A DNA stretch of 41,936 nt from NCBI GenBank assembly GCA_002083595.1, contig MSXT01000055.1, positions 1 to 41,936 of the forward strand, in the 5' to 3' direction. The notes below the pieces were generated by a model that was given only the letters and a program-made list of their open reading frames with translations, was not told where the DNA came from and did not search any database. The position numbers and the translations under genes were made by a program. Positions 1 through 8,715 of this stretch are shown here, in pieces (position 1 is the stretch's first letter; every line of letters starts with the position of its first letter). This DNA is from Proteobacteria bacterium ST_bin16. Its GTDB lineage: Bacteria > Pseudomonadota > Gammaproteobacteria > Burkholderiales > Nitrosomonadaceae.

Positions 1-104
1 TCGTCTTCAAAAAAGATAATGCCTACTAGCTTCAGAAAATTCGATATGACAATGTTATCGGATGAAAAAACACGATAAAAATCTTTGAAAGACAATATTC
101 AAAT

Positions 105-133
105 TGAAAAAGGCCAGCCATTCTAACTGGCCC
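105..133 (-). terminator. Rho-independent terminator of the 147-539 gene
   Basis: On the minus strand a GGCCAG/CTGGCC stem (112-117 with 127-132) is followed by a run of T. It lies just past the stop codon of the minus-strand membrane protein gene, so it should end that transcript. Confidence 0.75.
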
Positions 134-146
134 TTCCCTCTACTGC

Positions 147-539
147 TTATACAAAAATAGCAGTCAATTTCGCTAACAATCCATTCAATATAGGTTGGAA
201 TACACCCAAGAAATTATTCAATTGCAGCACGCCAACGATAAGTATCATTAAACCGCCAGCAACAATTCCATATTTGAGACCCCGTGCAAAATTGGCCGAT
301 GCCGGAGCACGAGTGTATGTCTGATTGGAAAACGCCAAAAATATTTTTAATATCCCCAGTAACACACCCGTGGCAATACAGCCTAGAAATAGATGCAGCG
401 CACAAAAGATTCGCTTGGTCAGATTCTCGTCAGCGAACTCAAGACTTGAGAAGCGAAGACAAACAATAATCACAAAGAGCAAAATGAGGGAGTTCCAAAA
501 ACCTCCGAATCTCATTCTAAACTCACTTTCCATACTCAT
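147..539 (-). CDS. Small integral membrane protein of unknown function
   Basis: The 130-residue product has no family that I recognise. Three strongly hydrophobic stretches are visible: about residues 13-30, 44-66 and 88-110. They suggest three membrane-spanning segments, with a short charged start and a hydrophobic C-terminus. The start codon is supported by a strong purine-rich ribosome binding site (AGGGAGAGG, 3 bases before the ATG). A clear terminator follows the stop. The gene is divergent from iscR, with about 400 bp between them, and stands alone as a monocistronic unit. Nothing in the sequence shows a function. Confidence 0.65.
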   Translation of the reverse strand: MSMESEFRMRFGGFWNSLILLFVIIVCLRFSSLEFADENLTKRIFCALHLFLGCIATGVLLGILKIFLAFSNQTYTRAPASANFARGLKYGIVAGGLMILIVGVLQLNNFLGVFQPILNGLLAKLTAIFV

Positions 540-842
540 ATTCCTCTCCCTCTTAACAAAATAATTTAAAGATTATCCAAACTTATAAAACTATCAAAAA
601 CGATCACGAACTCATGTACTCGACGTCAGCAAAAATCGCGTATGCATGCACAAATACCGATCACTCTTTTTTATCTTTCAGGTTTTTTTAGAGCTTGATG
701 ATTATAGCCAAATTAGCTCTATTTGTAGTCTCACCCCATAACAAATTTATTCATTTTTTTTTCACTTATCTATCATGCAGTTAACTATCAATTAAGAGCG
801 TATTCCCAAAGAGCCCCTGCAAGCTTTGCACAAAAAATATTT
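540..842. other. AT-rich intergenic region upstream of iscR
   Basis: No coding potential was found in this divergent spacer. It must contain the promoter of the minus-strand membrane protein gene, but I cannot place it with confidence. The iscR-side control region starts at about 843. Confidence 0.5.
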
Positions 843-895
843 ATAGTTGACTAAATCAATCGGGTATTGTATAGTTGACTATATTGATCAAGTAT
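843..895 (+). promoter_or_regulatory. iscR promoter with two tandem IscR type 1 sites
   Basis: Two 25-bp blocks, 843-867 and 871-895, each follow the type 1 IscR consensus (ATA-S-YY-GACT ... TAT): both begin ATAGTTGACT and end in GTAT. They lie 28 bp apart. The first overlaps a good sigma-70 promoter, with -35 TTGACT at 847-852, 17 bp spacing, and -10 TATAGT at 870-875. The layout resembles the E. coli iscR promoter, where [2Fe-2S]-IscR represses its own operon. By analogy, adequate Fe-S supply would shut this operon down. Binding here is inferred from the motif only. Confidence 0.8.
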
Positions 896-956
896 TATTT
901 AACAACAAGTATCTTATATAACCATCAACCCATCCGATTCTTACAAGGAGTCAATC

Positions 957-1418
957 ATGAGATTAACAACGAAAGGAAGATTTGCAGTAACTGCACTATT
1001 AGATCTTGCTTTACAACAAAGCAATCATCCCGTAACGCTAGCTGATATCAGTCAACGGCAAAAAATCTCACTCTCGTATTTGGAGCAGCTGTTCGCAAAA
1101 TTGCGCCAATCTGAGCTTGTGGATAGTGTTCGTGGTCCTGGAGGCGGTTACTGTCTGGCGAAAGATTTGGACAAAGTTTCGGTGGCCGATATCATTCTCG
1201 CTGTCGATGAGCCCATTGATGCGACCCAATGTGGCGGCAAAGAAAATTGCCATAACGATGGAAAGTGCATGACACATGACTTATGGGCAAAACTGAACGA
1301 ACTTATTTTTGAATATCTGGGTGCGGTAACACTTAAAGAACTGGTTGATAATCAGATCAATCAACAGGGTGACACCATTATGCCGCTCCTTGATATGCGT
1401 GAATCAACCGCTGCGTAA
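957..1418 (+). CDS. iscR: Fe-S cluster-responsive transcription regulator IscR
   Basis: This is an Rrf2-family regulator of 153 residues. The N-terminal winged helix begins MRLTTKGRFAVTALLDLAL and contains the recognition region around residues 28-65. The cluster ligands are C92, C98, C104 and H107, at the same numbers as in E. coli IscR, so it should bind a [2Fe-2S] cluster. It is first in the SUF operon and is preceded by an AAGGAG ribosome binding site and two tandem IscR-type operators, which points to autoregulation. The tail after residue about 135 is longer and more variable than the core. The gene is followed by 183 bp before the A-type carrier gene, so an extra internal promoter is possible. 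Confidence 0.96.
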   Translation: MRLTTKGRFAVTALLDLALQQSNHPVTLADISQRQKISLSYLEQLFAKLRQSELVDSVRGPGGGYCLAKDLDKVSVADIILAVDEPIDATQCGGKENCHNDGKCMTHDLWAKLNELIFEYLGAVTLKELVDNQINQQGDTIMPLLDMRESTAA

Positions 1419-1601
1419 ATTGAAACCAGTTGATCAAAGCACTCAATTTGCCATGAGATCACAATACTTTACAGAACATTTTAATTGAATCCGTGTCCAA
1501 TTTTCCGGTCACTTCGCTGATATCCAAGGCCCGTTTAATAGCACGGAATTCATAAAATTAAAGTATCGCACCTGATTTTAAATTGAGAAAATTGAACTGT
1601 T

Positions 1602-1943
1602 ATGCCAATCACATTAACTGAAAATGCTGCGAAACATGTCCGGCAACAACTTGCAAAACGAGGTAAAGGTTTTGCCCTGCGCGTCGGAATCAAGAAATCC
1701 GGTTGTTCGGGCTTTGCTTATACCTTCGACTATGCGGATGAGATCAATTCGAATGATCAATTATTCGAGTCTCATGAAACCAAGGTGGTTGTAGATACCA
1801 ACAGCTTGCCTTATCTGGACGGATCGCAAATTGATTTTACCAAAGAAGGTCTTAATTATTCTTTCAAATTTATCAATCCTAATATTGATAATACCTGCGG
1901 CTGCGGCGATAGTTTCAGTGTTAAAGAATCTGCTAAGATTTAA
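1602..1943 (+). CDS. sufA: A-type Fe-S cluster carrier (SufA/IscA family)
   Basis: The 113-residue HesB/IscA-fold protein carries the three conserved cysteines C35, C99 and C101 (the last two in the CGCGxSF tail motif). It accepts Fe-S clusters from the SufBCD scaffold and passes them to apoproteins in the cytoplasm. Its place between iscR and sufB supports the name sufA, although by sequence alone it could equally be called iscA. The residue numbering matches E. coli IscA. It lies 121 bp upstream of sufB and is probably co-transcribed with it. Confidence 0.9.
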   Translation: MPITLTENAAKHVRQQLAKRGKGFALRVGIKKSGCSGFAYTFDYADEINSNDQLFESHETKVVVDTNSLPYLDGSQIDFTKEGLNYSFKFINPNIDNTCGCGDSFSVKESAKI

Positions 1944-2064
1944 GCAACAACAACTTCAATTACAATGGTTTCTCAATTTGCGAATTAACCAAACCAGCTA
2001 TCCGGCAATTTAAGATTCAAAGCGATCTGTTTCAAACAAAAGATACTAAAAAGGAATAAACCAA

Positions 2065-3501
2065 ATGAGTGCAGTATTGCAAAGTCTGGTTAATCAACCG
2101 TATAAACATGGCTTCGTTACCGATATTGAGTCCGATATCGCTCCTAAGGGATTAAATGAAGAAATAATCCGGTTAATATCGGCTAAAAAAAATGAACCCG
2201 AGTGGCTTTTGTCATTCCGTCTGAAAGCCTATGAAAAATGGCTGACCATGACCGCACCCGAATGGCAGAACGTGCACTATCCAAAAATCGATTTCCAGGA
2301 TATCAGCTACTATTCAGCACCAAAGCCGAAGAAAAAACTGGCCAGCATGGACGAAGTCGATCCTGAATTATTACGCACATTTGAAAAGCTGGGCGTGCCG
2401 ATGCACGAACGCGCCGCACTGGCCGGTGTCGCTGTCGATGTGATATTCGATAGTGTTTCAGTGGCCACCACTTACAAACAGAAACTGGCGGAAGTAGGCA
2501 TTATTTTCTGTTCCATCTCGGAAGCTGTACATACTCACCCTGAGCTTATTCAGAAATACCTGGGGTCTGTTGTTCCGGTCGGCGACAATTACTTTGCGGC
2601 TTTGAATTCCGCAGTATTTACCGACGGTTCTTTCTGCTTCATTCCGAAAGGCGTCAAATGCCCCATGGATTTATCCACCTATTTCCGCATTAATACGGAA
2701 GGTTCCGGACAATTTGAAAGAACGCTGATCATAGCGGAAGAAGGTGCATCCGTTTCCTATCTAGAAGGCTGCACTGCTCCACGATTCGATACGAATCAAC
2801 TGCATGCTGCTGTTGTTGAACTGATCGCCTTGGATAATGCGGATATTAAATATTCAACGGTACAAAATTGGTATGCCGGTGATGAAAATGGTGTCGGCGG
2901 TATCTATAACTTCGTCACGAAACGAGGACTGGCCAAAGGCGTCAATTCGCGGATTTCCTGGACGCAAGTGGAAACTGGCTCTGCGATCACATGGAAATAT
3001 CCCTCTTGCATTTTGCGCGGCGATAACTCTGTCGGCGAATTTTATTCAGTCGCGGTCACGAACAATTATCAACAGGCCGATACCGGCACCAAGATGATCC
3101 ATATTGGAAAAAACACACGCAGCACCATCGTCAGCAAAGGCATCACCGCAGGTCATTCCAATAGCAGCTATCGCGGGTTGGTGCGGATCGCGCCAACTGC
3201 GGAAGGTGCACGCAACTATTCGCAATGCGACTCCATGCTGATCGGTGATCAATGTGGCGCGCATACGTTTCCGTATATTCAGGTGCACAATAACAGCGCC
3301 AAGGTTGAGCATGAAGCTTCCACGTCAAAAATCGGTGAAGATCAGCTCTTTTACTTTTCACAACGCGGCATTGACGCCGAAGAAGCTGTCTCAATGATTA
3401 TCAATGGTTTCTGCAAAGATGTATTTCAACAATTACCCATGGAATTCGCGGTTGAAGCCACCAAGCTTCTGAGCTTCAAGCTGGAGGGCAGTGTCGGATG
3501 A
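2065..3501 (+). CDS. sufB: Fe-S cluster assembly scaffold protein SufB
   Basis: At 478 residues this is a normal-length SufB. It shows the conserved beta-helix core (residues about 150-440), including the segment EHEASTSKIGEDQLFYFSQR, and a C-terminal helical region ending near GFCKDVF. SufB pairs with SufD and the ATPase SufC in the cytoplasmic SufBC2D complex, on which new clusters are built. An AAGGAA ribosome binding site precedes the ATG. Its stop overlaps the sufC start in an ATGA, so the two are translationally coupled. Confidence 0.97.
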   Translation: MSAVLQSLVNQPYKHGFVTDIESDIAPKGLNEEIIRLISAKKNEPEWLLSFRLKAYEKWLTMTAPEWQNVHYPKIDFQDISYYSAPKPKKKLASMDEVDPELLRTFEKLGVPMHERAALAGVAVDVIFDSVSVATTYKQKLAEVGIIFCSISEAVHTHPELIQKYLGSVVPVGDNYFAALNSAVFTDGSFCFIPKGVKCPMDLSTYFRINTEGSGQFERTLIIAEEGASVSYLEGCTAPRFDTNQLHAAVVELIALDNADIKYSTVQNWYAGDENGVGGIYNFVTKRGLAKGVNSRISWTQVETGSAITWKYPSCILRGDNSVGEFYSVAVTNNYQQADTGTKMIHIGKNTRSTIVSKGITAGHSNSSYRGLVRIAPTAEGARNYSQCDSMLIGDQCGAHTFPYIQVHNNSAKVEHEASTSKIGEDQLFYFSQRGIDAEEAVSMIINGFCKDVFQQLPMEFAVEATKLLSFKLEGSVG

Positions 3502-4292
3502 TTATCGCAAATAGTCACACCATCCTTTCGGTGCAAGGTCTGCGCGCCAGCATCAACGGCACTGAAATTCTCAAAGGAATCGATCTCACGGTCAAAAGTG
3601 GTGAAATACATGCCATCATGGGCTTGAATGGATCGGGTAAAAGCACTTTTGCCAAAGTACTGGCTGGCCATTCCGCGTATGAAGTCACTGGCGGATCGAT
3701 TCAATTTGCAGATAAAAACTTGTTGGAATTACCCCCCGAAGAACGCGCTCGTGCCGGATTATTTCTTGCTTTTCAATATCCGATTGAAATTCCAGGCGTA
3801 GCCAACACGCAATTCCTTCGCCTTGCCTATAACACGGTGCAAACACAACGCGGCAAAGAAGAATTGGATCCGCTCGAATTCGACGATTTTGTCCGTGAGA
3901 AAATGAAATTACTGGAAATGAAACCTGATTTCCTCGACCGCAGCGTCAATGAAGGCTTTTCCGGTGGTGAAAAGAAACGTAACGAAATCTTGCAGATGGC
4001 GTTACTGGAACCCAAATTGAGCATACTGGATGAAACCGACTCGGGTCTCGATATCGATGCGCTCAAAATCGTCGCCAATGGCGTCAACCGGATCACCAAC
4101 AAAGACAATGCAACGATTCTAGTCACCCATTATCAGCGCTTATTGGATTATATCGTGCCGGATTTTGTGCATGTTATGCAGGCCGGCCGTATTGTCATGA
4201 CTGGCGGCAAAGAGCTCGCATTGGAACTGGAAACACGCGGTTATGACTGGATCACTACGAACAAGCAAACGGCTGCCGGAGTTAGCGCATGA
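3498..4292 (+). CDS. sufC: Fe-S cluster assembly ATPase SufC
   Basis: This 264-residue ABC-type ATPase has a Walker A motif GLNGSGKST at residues 42-50, a signature FSGGEKKRNEI, and Walker B LSILDETDSGLD. The DETDSGLD form is typical of SufC rather than of transporters, and no transmembrane partner is present. It powers the SufBC2D scaffold. Both ends overlap neighbouring genes by four bases (ATGA), the usual arrangement in a tightly coupled suf operon. Confidence 0.97.
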   Translation: MIIANSHTILSVQGLRASINGTEILKGIDLTVKSGEIHAIMGLNGSGKSTFAKVLAGHSAYEVTGGSIQFADKNLLELPPEERARAGLFLAFQYPIEIPGVANTQFLRLAYNTVQTQRGKEELDPLEFDDFVREKMKLLEMKPDFLDRSVNEGFSGGEKKRNEILQMALLEPKLSILDETDSGLDIDALKIVANGVNRITNKDNATILVTHYQRLLDYIVPDFVHVMQAGRIVMTGGKELALELETRGYDWITTNKQTAAGVSA

Positions 4293-5596
4293 GTGAAGCG
4301 ATCAGTACCAGCTACCTTGAATGCCTGCTGAAGTCCTGGCAGGCGAAGCCGGCTGAATCACGCGCTTGGCTGAATCAATTGCGCGCCAAGGCCATTGATT
4401 GCGTCAGCACACAAAAACTGCCGACCAAGCGTGACGAGGAATGGCGCTTCACCGATATTTCGCCGCTCACTACCCTGCCCTATCGGCCATCTCAACCGGA
4501 TTCGATCCTAAAAATAGAAGACATTCAGCATTTGTTTCTGAATGAGGCTAAAAATCGTCTGGTGTTTGTTGACGGTCACTTCTCTCAGTCATTATCGGCC
4601 ATCACCGAACCAGCAGCACTGATCGCTGGAAATCTGTCGGCATTGTTATCTACACAGGCATCGATCCTGGAATCTCATTTGGGTCAGCACGTGCCATTTG
4701 ACCACAATGTGTTTGCCGCATTGAATACCGCTTTTCTGCAGGATGGTGCTGTCGTCATCGTGCCTAAAAATACCGTCATTGCTGAACCGGTTCACCTGTT
4801 GTTCATAGCAACACAACATGAAGTTACCAGTTACCCGCGTTGCTTGTTAATCGGCGAAACGGGCAGTCATGTCACGTTGATTGAAGATTACGCTACGCTT
4901 CAGCATGCTGCTTACATTACCAATTCAGTCACGGAAATCAGTCTGGCTGGCAATGCGCATGCCAAGCATATTCGCGTACAGCGCGAAAGCGCACAAGCTT
5001 TTCATTTGGCGAATTGCGCGGTATCGCTCGCGCATGCCAGCAATTATCAATCGATCAGCATTTCGCTGGGATCGCAGATTTCCCGCTATAACCTGGATGT
5101 GCGTTTAACCGATGAAGCAGCTGAATGCACCATAGATGGATTGACTTTGATATCGGATCGCCAGCTGGCCGATACCCATACTTGTATAGATCATGCCAAA
5201 CCGAATGGCACCAGCCATCAGCAACACAAGTGCATCGCCGATGACGCGGCGCACGCCGTGTTTAATGGAAAAATCATCGTACGCCCTCAGGCGCAACGCA
5301 CAAACTCATCGCAGTCCAGCCGTAACTTATTGCTGAGTAAAACCGCACAAGTGGATACCAAACCGCAGCTGGAGATTTTTGCCGATGATGTGAAATGCTC
5401 GCACGGTGCAACGGTCGGGCAGCTCGATCAGGAAGAAATTTTTTATTTGCGCAGCCGGGGTTTGTCAGAAACGGCCGCACGCAATTTATTAACGTATGCC
5501 TTTGGTGCCGAAATTATCAGCCATATCCCTGTCTCTTCGCTGAGACAGCAACTCGAGCAAGCGGTACTCGATCAAACGCAGAGTAACCCATCATGA
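4289..5596 (+). CDS. sufD: Fe-S cluster assembly protein SufD
   Basis: SufD is the 435-residue paralogue of SufB. The N-terminal half is variable (it includes TKRDEEWRFTDISPL near residue 50), followed by the shared beta-helix core. The C-terminal motif CSHGATVGQLDQEEIFYLRS contains the conserved histidine thought to help build the cluster at the SufB-SufD interface. It overlaps sufC and sufS by ATGA junctions. Size and domain order are normal. Confidence 0.96.
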   Translation: MSEAISTSYLECLLKSWQAKPAESRAWLNQLRAKAIDCVSTQKLPTKRDEEWRFTDISPLTTLPYRPSQPDSILKIEDIQHLFLNEAKNRLVFVDGHFSQSLSAITEPAALIAGNLSALLSTQASILESHLGQHVPFDHNVFAALNTAFLQDGAVVIVPKNTVIAEPVHLLFIATQHEVTSYPRCLLIGETGSHVTLIEDYATLQHAAYITNSVTEISLAGNAHAKHIRVQRESAQAFHLANCAVSLAHASNYQSISISLGSQISRYNLDVRLTDEAAECTIDGLTLISDRQLADTHTCIDHAKPNGTSHQQHKCIADDAAHAVFNGKIIVRPQAQRTNSSQSSRNLLLSKTAQVDTKPQLEIFADDVKCSHGATVGQLDQEEIFYLRSRGLSETAARNLLTYAFGAEIISHIPVSSLRQQLEQAVLDQTQSNPS

Positions 5597-6852
5597 CGCC
5601 AGCGAATGCTTCATTGAAATCTGACGTTTCTTCCAGCCCGGATTGGGAAAAGATCCGTGCCGATTTTCCGATTTTGCAACTCCACATTGATGGCAAGCCA
5701 TTGACCTACCTTGACAATGCAGCATCCAGTCAAATGCCGCAACAAGTGATTGATCGTTTGGTGCGATATCAGACAACGCAACACGCCAACATCAACCGTG
5801 CTGTCCATTATTTATCCGAAGTCGCCACGCTGGAGTATCACAACGCGCGCTGCAAGTTGCAGCAATTCATCAATGCGCGCGAAGACCGGGAAGTCATTTT
5901 CACCAGTGGCACGACCGATTCCATTAATCTGGTGATGCATGGTTATGGCCGGAAATTTATCAAAGCAGGCGATGAAATCATTCTGACCACATTGGAGCAT
6001 CACTCCAATATCGTTCCGTGGCAAATGCTGGCTAACGAGAAAGGCGCAACAATCCGTGTTGTTCCAATCAATGACAAGGGCGAACTGGAAGTCGATGAAT
6101 ATGAGAAATTATTTAACGAACGCACCAAGTTTGTCGGCCTGATCCACGTATCCAATGCACTCGGCACCATCAATCCCATCAAAGGTATGATCGATTTCGC
6201 GCATCGGCACGGTGTTCCGGTATTGATTGACGGCGCACAGGCAGCACCGCATATCACCATCGACGTGCAAGCGCTCGATTGCGATTTTTATGCCTTTTCC
6301 GCTCATAAACTATGCGGCCCGACCGGTATCGGCATTCTTTATGGCAAAGCGGCCTTGCTTGAAGCGATGCAGCCCTTTAAAGGCGGTGGTGACATGATCA
6401 CTTCCGTCACATTTGAAAAAACGATCTATAACACCATTCCGCATAAATTCGAGGCTGGCACGCCACCCATCGCTGCCGCCATCGGTTTCGGCGCAGCCGT
6501 TGACTATTTGACGGCAATCGGTATCGAACAAATCGCTGCGTATGAATTAGGATTACTGGAGTATGCGACGGCATGCCTCAACGACACTCCCGGGGTCAGG
6601 ATCATCGGCACCGCCGCAGAGAAAACTGCGGTCATCTCCTTCGCCATCGACGGCATTCATCCGCACGATATCGGCACCATCCTGAATCAGGACGGCGTTG
6701 CAGTCCGTACCGGACATCACTGCGCCCAACCCGTCATGCAACGCTTTAATGTACCGGCCACTTCCCGCGCCTCATTTGCTTTTTATAATAAGAAAACAGA
6801 AGTCGATGCTTTGGTGGCGGGCATTAAAACTGTCCAAAAGATTTTTTTATAA
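5593..6852 (+). CDS. sufS: Cysteine desulfurase SufS
   Basis: This is a 419-residue group II, PLP-dependent cysteine desulfurase. It takes sulfur from L-cysteine, leaving alanine, and holds it as a persulfide for Fe-S assembly. Visible residues are the PLP lysine K239 in FSAHKLCGPTGIG, the PLP-site histidine pair in LEHHSN near residue 136, and the catalytic C377 in TGHHCAQP. It is translationally coupled to sufD upstream (ATGA) and sufU downstream (TAATG). Its partner here is SufU, not SufE. Confidence 0.97.
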   Translation: MTPANASLKSDVSSSPDWEKIRADFPILQLHIDGKPLTYLDNAASSQMPQQVIDRLVRYQTTQHANINRAVHYLSEVATLEYHNARCKLQQFINAREDREVIFTSGTTDSINLVMHGYGRKFIKAGDEIILTTLEHHSNIVPWQMLANEKGATIRVVPINDKGELEVDEYEKLFNERTKFVGLIHVSNALGTINPIKGMIDFAHRHGVPVLIDGAQAAPHITIDVQALDCDFYAFSAHKLCGPTGIGILYGKAALLEAMQPFKGGGDMITSVTFEKTIYNTIPHKFEAGTPPIAAAIGFGAAVDYLTAIGIEQIAAYELGLLEYATACLNDTPGVRIIGTAAEKTAVISFAIDGIHPHDIGTILNQDGVAVRTGHHCAQPVMQRFNVPATSRASFAFYNKKTEVDALVAGIKTVQKIFL

Positions 6853-7331
6853 TGCATACCAATTCATTGTATCAAGAGGTCATCCTTGACCATAACCGGA
6901 AACCGCGCAACTACGGCAAGTTGGACCATGCCAGCCATCATGCCACCGGGCATAATCCGCTCTGTGGTGATCGCCTCGATATTACGCTGCAACTGGAAGA
7001 TGATCAGATCAACAACATCGCGTTTCAAGGCGAATCCTGCGCCATCTGCAAAGCATCCGCTTCGATGATGACTGCAGCAGTCAAGGGAAAATCGCGTGAA
7101 AATGCGGAGATACTGATTCATGAATTCCGTGAACTGGCTACCGGAAAACTGGATACCAATCAACCGCATCATCTAGGCCGGTTGACTGTTTTTTCCGGCA
7201 TACGGGACCTGCCGACACGGGTTAAATGCGCGATTTTACCGTGGCATACATTACATGCTGCGTTGAATTCGCTCGACGGTGCATCGACGGAAGCAGACGA
7301 TTCCGCGCCACCGATACCGAATCATTCTTAA
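6852..7331 (+). CDS. sufU: SufU-type sulfur acceptor / Fe-S assembly protein
   Basis: The 159-residue protein has the IscU-like fold. Its Zn/sulfur-transfer ligands C38, D40, C63 and C126 occupy the pattern of Bacillus subtilis SufU (C41, D43, C66, C128). An insert between the second and third cysteines is also characteristic of SufU rather than IscU. It likely takes persulfide sulfur from SufS, replacing SufE. The C-terminal 20 residues are acidic and proline-rich and look disordered. Its ATG overlaps the sufS stop. Confidence 0.92.
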   Translation: MHTNSLYQEVILDHNRKPRNYGKLDHASHHATGHNPLCGDRLDITLQLEDDQINNIAFQGESCAICKASASMMTAAVKGKSRENAEILIHEFRELATGKLDTNQPHHLGRLTVFSGIRDLPTRVKCAILPWHTLHAALNSLDGASTEADDSAPPIPNHS

Positions 7332-7449
7332 TGTAACAAAACAACGTTCAACGCTAGGCTAGGTTCGTATGCTGTTGACTCGATCTCATATTACGGCCCT
7401 GTATAACCTCACCGATTAACTGCTGGATTCAATATTACCACCCATCCAA

Positions 7450-8010
7450 ATGCCAAAAATTGCTGATATTGAAGGTACGCCGAATAAAAACGCTTTGAAG
7501 TTTATCCTCAAGGAACCACTGACTTGGGGGGTTGCACGCTCGTACGATAACGCCGAAGCTGCCAAGGACGATCCATTGGCCTCCGCGCTATTCGATATCG
7601 ATCATGTCACCAATGTTTTTTACATCGATCAATGGATCACCGTCACGCAAGACGGAGATGCCAATTGGCAGGATCTGGCACGCGAAATCGCCGATCCTAT
7701 CCGTGCAGCGCCAGCCGCTACGGCGCAGTCCGCCGAAACCGTAGCGGCTGCGAGTAATGCACTCGCCGATTTAAGTCCGGAAGATCAATTGCGTCTGGAG
7801 AAAATCAATGTCATGCTGGACGAGGAAGTGCGTCCGTACTTACAGCACGACGGCGGCGATTTACATATCCTGGGACTGGAAGGCAATATTTTGCGCATTC
7901 ATTATCAAGGCGCATGCGGCACGTGCCCCAGCTCGATATCCGGTACCCTAAGGGGAATTGAGAATATGCTGAAAACACTTGAACCAGATATTCAAGTCAT
8001 CGCCAGTTAA
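7450..8010 (+). CDS. Nfu-type Fe-S carrier (Nfu_N plus NifU-like domain)
   Basis: The 186-residue protein has two domains. Residues about 3-90 form an Nfu N-terminal domain (it contains LFDIDHVTNVFYIDQWITVT), and residues about 108-183 form a NifU C-terminal domain with the cluster-binding CGTCPSS motif near residue 155. An alanine-rich linker (about 88-108) joins them. The order matches mitochondrial NFU1 and many alphaproteobacterial proteins, so it is probably a late-acting [4Fe-4S] carrier. It sits 118 bp after sufU as the last gene of the suf cluster. I would not call it nifU, because it has no IscU-like domain. Confidence 0.9.
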   Translation: MPKIADIEGTPNKNALKFILKEPLTWGVARSYDNAEAAKDDPLASALFDIDHVTNVFYIDQWITVTQDGDANWQDLAREIADPIRAAPAATAQSAETVAAASNALADLSPEDQLRLEKINVMLDEEVRPYLQHDGGDLHILGLEGNILRIHYQGACGTCPSSISGTLRGIENMLKTLEPDIQVIAS

Positions 8011-8014
8011 CACT

Positions 8015-8052
8015 CCAATAAAAAAGGTGACCTCAGTCACCTTTTTTATTGG
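8015..8052. terminator. Perfect bidirectional terminator between nfu and efp
   Basis: A perfect 17-bp inverted repeat (8015-8031 with 8036-8052) has a 4-base loop. The GGTGAC/GTCACC core is flanked by A and T runs, so it works in both directions. It separates the suf cluster from the oppositely transcribed efp. Confidence 0.95.
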
Positions 8053-8070
8053 GTAGATCAAAGTGATTGA

Positions 8071-8634
8071 TCAAACACGCTTTCTGAATTCGTTGTTATG
8101 CGGATCAATTTCGATCTTGTCACCAATTTCCACAAAACCGGGAACCTGAATCTCATAACCTGTTCCCAGGAGCCGGGCTGGTTTCATGATCTTTCCTGTA
8201 GTATCGCCCCGCACCGCCGGCTCGGTATATTCCACGTCACGCACAATCGTATTCGGTAATTCAACGGAAATCGCTTTACCATCGTAGAAAGTGACCTGAC
8301 ACACATCTGTCATGCCATCGATCAGATAATTCAGAACATCCGACATATTGTCCGCTTCCACCTCGATCTGATTGTAATCGGCATCCATGAAAACATAGAG
8401 CGGATCGGCATAGTAGCTATAGGTACAATCTTTTCTATCGAGAACGACCAAATCAAATTTCTCATCCGCTTTGTAAACCGTTTCCGTCGTGGTACTGGAA
8501 AACAAATTTTTCAGCTTCATTTTAACCACAGATGCGTTACGGCCAGATTTGGTAAATTCCGCTCGTTGCACAACCATGGGATCATTACCAACCATGATGA
8601 CGTTACCTGAGCGTAGTTCCATTGCGGTTTTCAT
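8071..8634 (-). CDS. efp: Translation elongation factor P
   Basis: EF-P, 187 residues with the usual three beta-barrel domains, relieves ribosome stalling at consecutive prolines. The modified tip residue is arginine (R32 in KSGRNA) rather than lysine. That marks the EarP-dependent, rhamnosylated class, and earP lies directly upstream. The C-terminal domain carries the conserved GTGYEIQVPGFVEIGDKIEID stretch, split here only by my reading. The 82-bp gap after earP may hold a separate efp promoter. Confidence 0.97.
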   Translation of the reverse strand: MKTAMELRSGNVIMVGNDPMVVQRAEFTKSGRNASVVKMKLKNLFSSTTTETVYKADEKFDLVVLDRKDCTYSYYADPLYVFMDADYNQIEVEADNMSDVLNYLIDGMTDVCQVTFYDGKAISVELPNTIVRDVEYTEPAVRGDTTGKIMKPARLLGTGYEIQVPGFVEIGDKIEIDPHNNEFRKRV

Positions 8635-8715
8635 ATTTCTGTCAGTTCCAAAATTAAGTTATATGCAAAGTTGATGTTATGTTGCAGCGCCAACATCCGA
8701 TTCAAAAACGGCGAA

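Noticed and set aside
1068..1277. Antisense reading frames over iscR, suf, valS, hsd and other genes
   Set aside because: They are shadows of well-supported genes on the other strand or frame, with no ribosome binding sites or family similarity.
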